Source of the DNA: Methylobacterium sp. Leaf91
Lineage (GTDB): Bacteria; Pseudomonadota; Alphaproteobacteria; Rhizobiales; Beijerinckiaceae
Reading direction: 5' to 3'
Assembly (NCBI RefSeq): GCF_001422815.1
Contig: NZ_LMMP01000005.1
Span: 63,143 to 127,142, forward strand
DNA: 64,000 bases
The notes beneath the pieces are model-generated. The model did not search any database. It saw only the letters and a list, made by a program, of their open reading frames with translations, and was not told where the DNA came from. The position numbers and the translations under genes were made by a program. This document shows, one piece after another, positions 59,639 to 64,000 of this stretch. Each line of letters begins with the position of its first letter. The stretch's first letter is position 1.

Positions 59639-59767
59639 ACCCTCCCCCCCTCCGCGGGGGAGGGTGCCTGCGGAGCAGGCGGGAGAGGGGTCGACCTCTT
59701 CGGAACCGGCGCTCCCCTCTCCCGACCCGCTTCGCGGGCCACCCTCTCCCGCAGAGGGGAGAGGGAG
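59639..59767. repeat. Palindromic repeat element between hemA and bchI (copy B, about 129 bp, inverted relative to copy A)
   Basis: The sequence matches the reverse complement of 46964-47095 along almost its whole length, with scattered substitutions and a few small length differences. Shared blocks include the CCTCCCCC...GGGGGAGGG outer hairpin, GGTGCCTGCGGAGCAGGC, GGGAGAGGGG and GCGCTCCCCTCTCCCGACCC. It lies 9 bases after the hemA stop and about 37 bases before the bchI start and could act as a terminator-like or processing structure there. Confidence 0.85.
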
Positions 59768-59803
59768 AGGCGCACACCATGTCGAGACACCGGGAGACGG
59801 CCT

Positions 59804-60967
59804 ATGGTCCTGAATGGAACGACCCGAACGGTGTCTCCTGGATCAGCCTCCCATCCTCGTTCTCGCCCCGAGGCGCCGGAGCGCAGAGCGGGCCTCGACG
59901 GCGGGCTGCGGAATCCCCGAGGCGAACCGGAGCCCTCCTTCACGGCCCCGCCCGTCACCTTCCCGTTCTCCGCCATCGTCGGCCAGGACGAGATGCGGCG
60001 AGCCCTGATGATCGCGGCGGTGGACCCTTCCGTGGGCGGTGTCCTCGTCTTCGGCGACCGGGGCACCGGCAAGTCCACCGCGATCCGGGGCCTCGCCGCC
60101 CTGCTGCCGCCGATGAAGGCCGTGATCGGCTGCCCCTATTCCTGCGACCCCGCCAAACCCGCCGGCGAGTGCCCGCATTGCTCCGGCCGCACCGATGCGA
60201 GGCGAAGCCACCTCGCGCCGGTGCCGGTGGTGGACCTGCCGCTGGGCGCCACCGAGGACCGGGTGGTGGGCGCGCTCGACCTCGAACGGGCGCTCACCCG
60301 TGGAGAGAAGGCGTTCGAGCCGGGGCTGCTGGCCCGCGCCAATCGCGGCTTCCTCTACATCGACGAGGTCAACCTCCTCGACGATCACCTCGTCGATCTC
60401 CTCCTCGACGTGGCGGCCTCCGGGATCAACACCGTGGAGCGCGAGGGGTTGAGCGTCCGGCACCCGGCGAAATTCGTTCTGGTGGGCAGCGGCAACCCGG
60501 AGGAGGGCGAGTTGCGGCCCCAGCTCCTCGACCGGTTCGGCCTCGCCGTGGAGGTGACGACCCCGACGGACCTGCCCACCCGCATCGACGTGGTGCGCCG
60601 GCGCGACGCCTATGAGCGCGACCCTGCGGGGTTCTGCGCCAGCTATGCCAAGGCCGACCGGGCGCTGCAGAAGCGCCTGACCGCCGCCAGGGCCCGCCTG
60701 TCCACCCTCGACATGCCCGATGCGACCCTGGAGGCCGCGGCCCGGCTCTGCCTCGCTTTGGGCACCGACGGCCTGCGCGGCGAGCTGACTTTGATGCGCA
60801 CCGCTCGGGCGTTGGCCGCCTATGAGGGGGCCGAGACCGTGGGAATCGACCATCTCCGGCAGGTCGCCCCATCGGCCTTGCGCCACCGCCTGCGCCGCAA
60901 CCCGCTCGACGAATCCGGCTCCACCGCCCGCGTCGCGAGGGCGGTGGAGGAGGTGCTGGGCTCGTGA
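59804..60967 (+). CDS. bchI: Magnesium chelatase ATPase subunit I
   Basis: The 387-residue AAA+ ATPase drives Mg insertion with BchD and BchH. Walker [10 protein letters not shown] is near residue 83, Walker [13 protein letters not shown] near 188, and sensor and arginine-finger segments ([21 protein letters not shown]) near 225-245. The conserved domain starts near residue 52 at FPFSAIVGQ; the preceding residues are a non-conserved, arginine- and proline-rich extension. ATG 59804 was kept because GGGAGA lies 6 bases upstream and no better internal start is visible. The stop overlaps bchD by 4 bases (GTGA). Confidence 0.94.
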   Translation: MVLNGTTRTVSPGSASHPRSRPEAPERRAGLDGGLRNPRGEPEPSFTAPPVTFPFSAIVGQDEMRRALMIAAVDPSVGGVLVFGDRGTGKSTAIRGLAALLPPMKAVIGCPYSCDPAKPAGECPHCSGRTDARRSHLAPVPVVDLPLGATEDRVVGALDLERALTRGEKAFEPGLLARANRGFLYIDEVNLLDDHLVDLLLDVAASGINTVEREGLSVRHPAKFVLVGSGNPEEGELRPQLLDRFGLAVEVTTPTDLPTRIDVVRRRDAYERDPAGFCASYAKADRALQKRLTAARARLSTLDMPDATLEAAARLCLALGTDGLRGELTLMRTARALAAYEGAETVGIDHLRQVAPSALRHRLRRNPLDESGSTARVARAVEEVLGS

Positions 60968-62736
60968 GCGAGGGCGAGAGCTCGGCGATCTGGGCCGACG
61001 CCCTGCGTGTCGCCCGGCTCGTGGCCGCCGACCCGCATGGCTGCGGCGGCGTGGTGGTGCGCGCCGGGGCCGGCCCGGTGCGCGACCGCTGGCTCGACAT
61101 CGTTCGCGAAAACCTCAATCCCGGCAAGCCGTTGCGGCGGATGCCGGCGGGGATCGCCGAGGATCGACTGATCGGCGGGCTCGACCTCGCGGCGACGCTT
61201 GTCGCAGGGCGGCCGGTGGCCCAGGCCGGGCTGCTGGCCGAGGCCGATGGGGGACTTCTCGTCGCCGCGATGGCGGAGCGGATGGGGCAGGGCACCGCCG
61301 CGCATCTCGCCGCCGCCCTCGATACCGGGCGTCTGAGGGTGGAGCGGGACGGGCTGGCGGAGACCCGGCCGGCGCGGTTCGGGCTCGTCCTCCTCGACGA
61401 GGGGATCGGCGAGGACGAGGCCGCGCCGGCCTCCCTGACCGATCGGCTGGCCTTCCATATCGACCTCACCACCGTGCCGCCGAGCGCCATGCGACCGGTG
61501 CTTCGACCGCCATGCGACAGCCTTTCGCCGGAATCCGAAACACCGCCGCATGGCGGTGCGCCGAGCGGCCACGATCCCGTCGCGGAGCTGAGCGAAGTGG
61601 CGGCCCGGCTCGGCATCGCCTCGCTGCGCGCGCCGCTCCTCGCCCTCCGGGTGGCCCGCCTCCTCGCCCGGCTCGACGGGCGCGCCGAGACCGCCGAGGC
61701 GGATGCGCGGGAGGCCGCGCGCCTCGTCCTCGGCCACCGCGCCACCCGCCTGCCGGAACACGAGTCGGCCCCCGGGGGGGAGCCGGAGGAGGGCGAGCCG
61801 TCGCCCCCCGAACAGGCGCCCCCCGAACAGCGGGAGCCCGGCCCCGACCCGGAGGAGGGCACCGGACAGGCGAGCGAGGACCGCATCGTCGAGGCCGCCC
61901 GCGCCGCGATTCCCGCCGGGCTCCTGGCGATGCTGCTGCGGGACGGCCCGCGCCTGCGGATGCCGAGGGCCGGCAAGGCCGGGGCGAAGGCCGTCTCCGC
62001 CCGCTCCGGCCGCCCCATGGGCGCGCGGCCGGGCGATCCGCGAAGGGCCCGGCTCGATCTCATCGCGACCTTGCGCGCCGCTTCCCCCTGGCAGGGCCTC
62101 CGCCGGCGGGCGGAGGGGGGCGGCACCTGTCTCATGATCCGCCCCGACGACATCCGAATCACCCGGTTCCGGCAGCGCACCGAGACCACGACGATCTTCA
62201 CCGTGGACGCCTCCGGCTCCTCCGCCCTGGAGCGGCTGGCCGAGGCCAAGGGCGCCGTCGAGCTCCTCCTCGCCGAGGCCTATACGCGGCGGGACAAGGT
62301 CGCCTTGGTGGCGTTCCGGGGGGCCGGCGCGGAGCTGGTCCTCGCGCCAACGCGCTCCCTGGTGCGGGCGCGGCGCGGGCTCGCCGCCCTGCCCGGAGGC
62401 GGCGGGACGCCGCTCGCCGCCGGCATCGACGCCGCCGGCCAGCTGGCCCTCGGGGTCCGGCGCGGCGGCGGGACGCCGGTGGTGGTGATGCTCACCGATG
62501 GCAGGGCCAACGTCGCCCGGTCGGGGATCGCCGGGCGGGAGCGCGCGGGCGAGGATTCGCTCAAGGCCGCCCGCCTTTTCCGCGAGGCGGATGTCCGCGC
62601 CATCCTGATCGACACGGCCCAAAGGCCGCAGGATTCGGCGCGCCGCCTCGCCGCCGCCATGGGGGCGCGCTATCTGCCCCTGCCCCATGCCGATGCGGGG
62701 GCGATGAGCGCCGCGATCCGGTCGGCGAGGGAATAA
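60964..62736 (+). CDS. bchD: Magnesium chelatase subunit D
   Basis: The 590-residue protein joins an N-terminal degenerate AAA+ domain (about residues 1-250), an acidic and proline-rich linker (about 260-300), and a C-terminal von Willebrand A domain with the MIDAS motif DASGS near residue 414. It bridges BchI and BchH in the chelatase. Around residues 178-200 the sequence contains a palindrome-encoded stretch (61506-61557) that reads PPCDS...PPHGG and does not resemble other BchD proteins. The start is GTG 60964 in a GTGA overlap with bchI. Confidence 0.95.
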   Translation: MSEGESSAIWADALRVARLVAADPHGCGGVVVRAGAGPVRDRWLDIVRENLNPGKPLRRMPAGIAEDRLIGGLDLAATLVAGRPVAQAGLLAEADGGLLVAAMAERMGQGTAAHLAAALDTGRLRVERDGLAETRPARFGLVLLDEGIGEDEAAPASLTDRLAFHIDLTTVPPSAMRPVLRPPCDSLSPESETPPHGGAPSGHDPVAELSEVAARLGIASLRAPLLALRVARLLARLDGRAETAEADAREAARLVLGHRATRLPEHESAPGGEPEEGEPSPPEQAPPEQREPGPDPEEGTGQASEDRIVEAARAAIPAGLLAMLLRDGPRLRMPRAGKAGAKAVSARSGRPMGARPGDPRRARLDLIATLRAASPWQGLRRRAEGGGTCLMIRPDDIRITRFRQRTETTTIFTVDASGSSALERLAEAKGAVELLLAEAYTRRDKVALVAFRGAGAELVLAPTRSLVRARRGLAALPGGGGTPLAAGIDAAGQLALGVRRGGGTPVVVMLTDGRANVARSGIAGRERAGEDSLKAARLFREADVRAILIDTAQRPQDSARRLAAAMGARYLPLPHADAGAMSAAIRSARE

Positions 62737-62747
62737 AGGGTTCCAGC

Positions 62748-63665
62748 ATGCGCGCGCCCGCCGAACGACCCCGCTGGGAGAGCGAGGGCGCCGACTGGCC
62801 GCATCGCGAGGCGAGCCGCTTCGTCACGGCCTCCGGCCTCAACTGGCACGTGCAGGAGATGGGGGCGGACGGGGCCCCGACCGTGCTGCTGCTCCACGGC
62901 ACGGGGGCCGCCACCCATTCCTGGCGCGGGCTGATGCCGCTCCTGGCGACGCGGTTCCGAATCGTCGCCCCGGACCTGCCGGGCCACGGCTTCACCGACC
63001 CGCTCCCCGCCGCAAGACTCTCCCTGCCGGGGATGGCGAGCGCCCTGGGCGACCTCCTCGACAGTCTCGACCTCCGCCCGACCCTCGTCGTCGGCCATTC
63101 GGCAGGGGCGGCGCTCTTGGTCCGGCTCTGCCTCGACGGGCGGATCGCGCCCGATCTCCTGGTGGCGCTCAACGGCGCGCTCACCCCGTTTCCCGGCCTC
63201 GCCTCGGTGCTGTTCCCCAGCATGGCGCGGCTGCTCTTCCTCAACCCGGTGACCCCCAAACTCTTCGCCTGGACCGCCGACCGCCCGGCGGTGGAGCGCC
63301 TGATTCGCGGCACCGGCTCGCGCCTCGACCCGCAGGGGCTCGATCTTTACCGACGCCTGTTCCGCACACCGGGCCACGTGGCCGGGGCGCTCGGCATGAT
63401 GGCGAACTGGGACCTCGCCACCCTCGACCGCGCCATCCCCCGCCTCGCCACCCCGACGCTCCTCGTGGTCGGCAGCGAAGACAAGGCCATCTCCCCCGAC
63501 ACCGCTTTCGCCCTGAAGAAGCGCCTGCCCCACGCCCGCGTGGAGTTGCTGCGCGGCCTCGGCCACCTCGCGCATGAGGAAGCGCCGGAGAAGGTGGCGG
63601 AGGTGATTTTTGGGGCGATGGATTTGGCGGTGGGGGAGGGGGCCGGGGTTACCGCATCGCCGTGA
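62748..63665 (+). CDS. bchO: Alpha/beta hydrolase BchO (Mg-chelatase-associated)
   Basis: The 305-residue alpha/beta-hydrolase has the oxyanion segment LLLHGTGAATHSW near residue 47, the nucleophile elbow VVGHSAGAALLV with catalytic serine near 119, and late acid and histidine residues (VVGSEDKAISPD near 242 and GLGHLAHEEAP near 270). BchO proteins accompany bchI and bchD in purple bacteria; their exact reaction is unproven, possibly in assembly or handling of Mg-protoporphyrin. The start follows AAGGG by 8 bases, 11 bases after bchD. The last 20 residues are low-complexity glycine- and valine-rich sequence. Confidence 0.92.
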   Translation: MRAPAERPRWESEGADWPHREASRFVTASGLNWHVQEMGADGAPTVLLLHGTGAATHSWRGLMPLLATRFRIVAPDLPGHGFTDPLPAARLSLPGMASALGDLLDSLDLRPTLVVGHSAGAALLVRLCLDGRIAPDLLVALNGALTPFPGLASVLFPSMARLLFLNPVTPKLFAWTADRPAVERLIRGTGSRLDPQGLDLYRRLFRTPGHVAGALGMMANWDLATLDRAIPRLATPTLLVVGSEDKAISPDTAFALKKRLPHARVELLRGLGHLAHEEAPEKVAEVIFGAMDLAVGEGAGVTASP

Positions 63666-63825
63666 CGATGGGTTGGTGGTGTCTCATCGCGAAACTTAGC
63701 CATGAGGTCTGCATGGGGTGAACTTTTGCCATTCCGGTTATGGCTTATCGATCATAAAACACACGACGTGGATCCGAAATGACGCCCGTCAAGACGTAAT
63801 TTTTCTTGATTGACTCTAGGAGAGA

Positions 63826-64000
63826 TCAGTAGGCTGCCGGATCGCTACTATCGATCGGTTTGGCAAACTGCTTTAGCATCGCTTCACTCATCGGCAGCTT
63901 CATATTAATGCCGCGCGGCGGGATCGGCTGCATGAACCACGTGTTGTAAAGCGCTTTGCCTTCGGCGCTCATGTAGAGTGTGCGCGTGGCGTTATCGACA
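63826..64000 (-). CDS. 3' end of an unidentified gene (cut by the window edge)
   Basis: A minus-strand frame is open from the window edge to a TGA at 63826-63828, giving 57 residues: TLYMSAEGKALYNTWFMQP, then a PPRG and a lysine- and methionine-containing tail. The SAEGKALY part resembles the C-terminal helix of periplasmic substrate-binding proteins of the iron or spermidine class, where SPEGQ-type sequences are common, but this is weak. GC content is lower than in the photosynthesis genes. It is convergent with bchO. Confidence 0.5.
   Translation of the reverse strand, partial: VDNATRTLYMSAEGKALYNTWFMQPIPPRGINMKLPMSEAMLKQFAKPIDSSDPAAY

Noticed and set aside
60426..62688. Two minus-strand open frames of over 600 codons
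   Set aside because: Both are antisense to bchI and bchD and have arginine- and serine-rich or glycine- and arginine-rich shadow composition.

Overview
The window looks like a chromosomal segment of an aerobic anoxygenic phototrophic alphaproteobacterium, most likely a Methylobacterium-type member of the Rhizobiales. The reasons are high GC with strong third-position bias, a split photosynthesis gene cluster that uses the oxygen-dependent cyclase AcsF, an AerR/PpsR regulator pair, and dispersed GC-rich palindromic repeats. The genus is an inference; no rRNA or tRNA gene was seen to confirm it.

Positions 1-5700 are general chromosome: the end of a 3-oxoacid CoA-transferase B subunit, a polysaccharide pyruvyl transferase-like gene, a phosphohexomutase, and an overlapping pair encoding a Tat-exported metallo-beta-lactamase-fold protein and an SCO1/SenC copper protein. 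Positions 5700-19113 form an organosulfur and sulfur-oxidation locus. It holds a sulfonate/taurine-type ABC transporter, MetN-MetI, a SoxC-like molybdoenzyme with a monoheme cytochrome, two MetQ-type binding proteins, two FMN-dependent monooxygenases of the NtaA/DszA type and an SfnB/DszC-like flavoprotein. These could import small organosulfur compounds, cleave C-S bonds and oxidise the sulfite released. Then come mfd (19195-22533), a second nitrate/sulfonate/taurine-type ABC transporter (22864-25784), and an RND efflux operon (26408-31747) headed by a TetR gene. A 40-bp perfect inverted repeat lies between that operon and a divergent secreted protein. Positions 32324-35129 are relatively gene-poor, with a small hypothetical gene and an outer-membrane beta-barrel protein. 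A triheme cytochrome c gene follows.

Positions 36745-63665 are the photosynthesis gene cluster. On the minus strand are bchG, a PucC-family carrier, bchP, tspO and a 119-residue membrane protein, all overlapping or nearly so, preceded by two perfect PpsR boxes; aerR-ppsR lies just upstream. On the plus strand runs bchF-N-B-H-L-M-lhaA-puhA-B-C-orf99-acsF-puhE, mostly with 4-base stop/start overlaps. It is followed by hemA and by bchI-D-O. Together these cover 5-aminolevulinate synthesis, Mg chelation, methylation, the cyclase, dark protochlorophyllide reduction, vinyl hydration, esterification and geranylgeranyl reduction, plus reaction-centre H subunit and assembly factors. The puf genes, bchXYZ, bchC and carotenoid genes are not in the window. 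The last 175 bases hold the 3' end of an unidentified minus-strand gene.

The most unusual feature is a family of GC-rich palindromic repeats within the photosynthesis genes. One copy of about 132 bp is translated in frame inside bchB, an inverted copy lies between hemA and bchI, and a short relative forms the end of bchM and may supply the ribosome binding site of lhaA.
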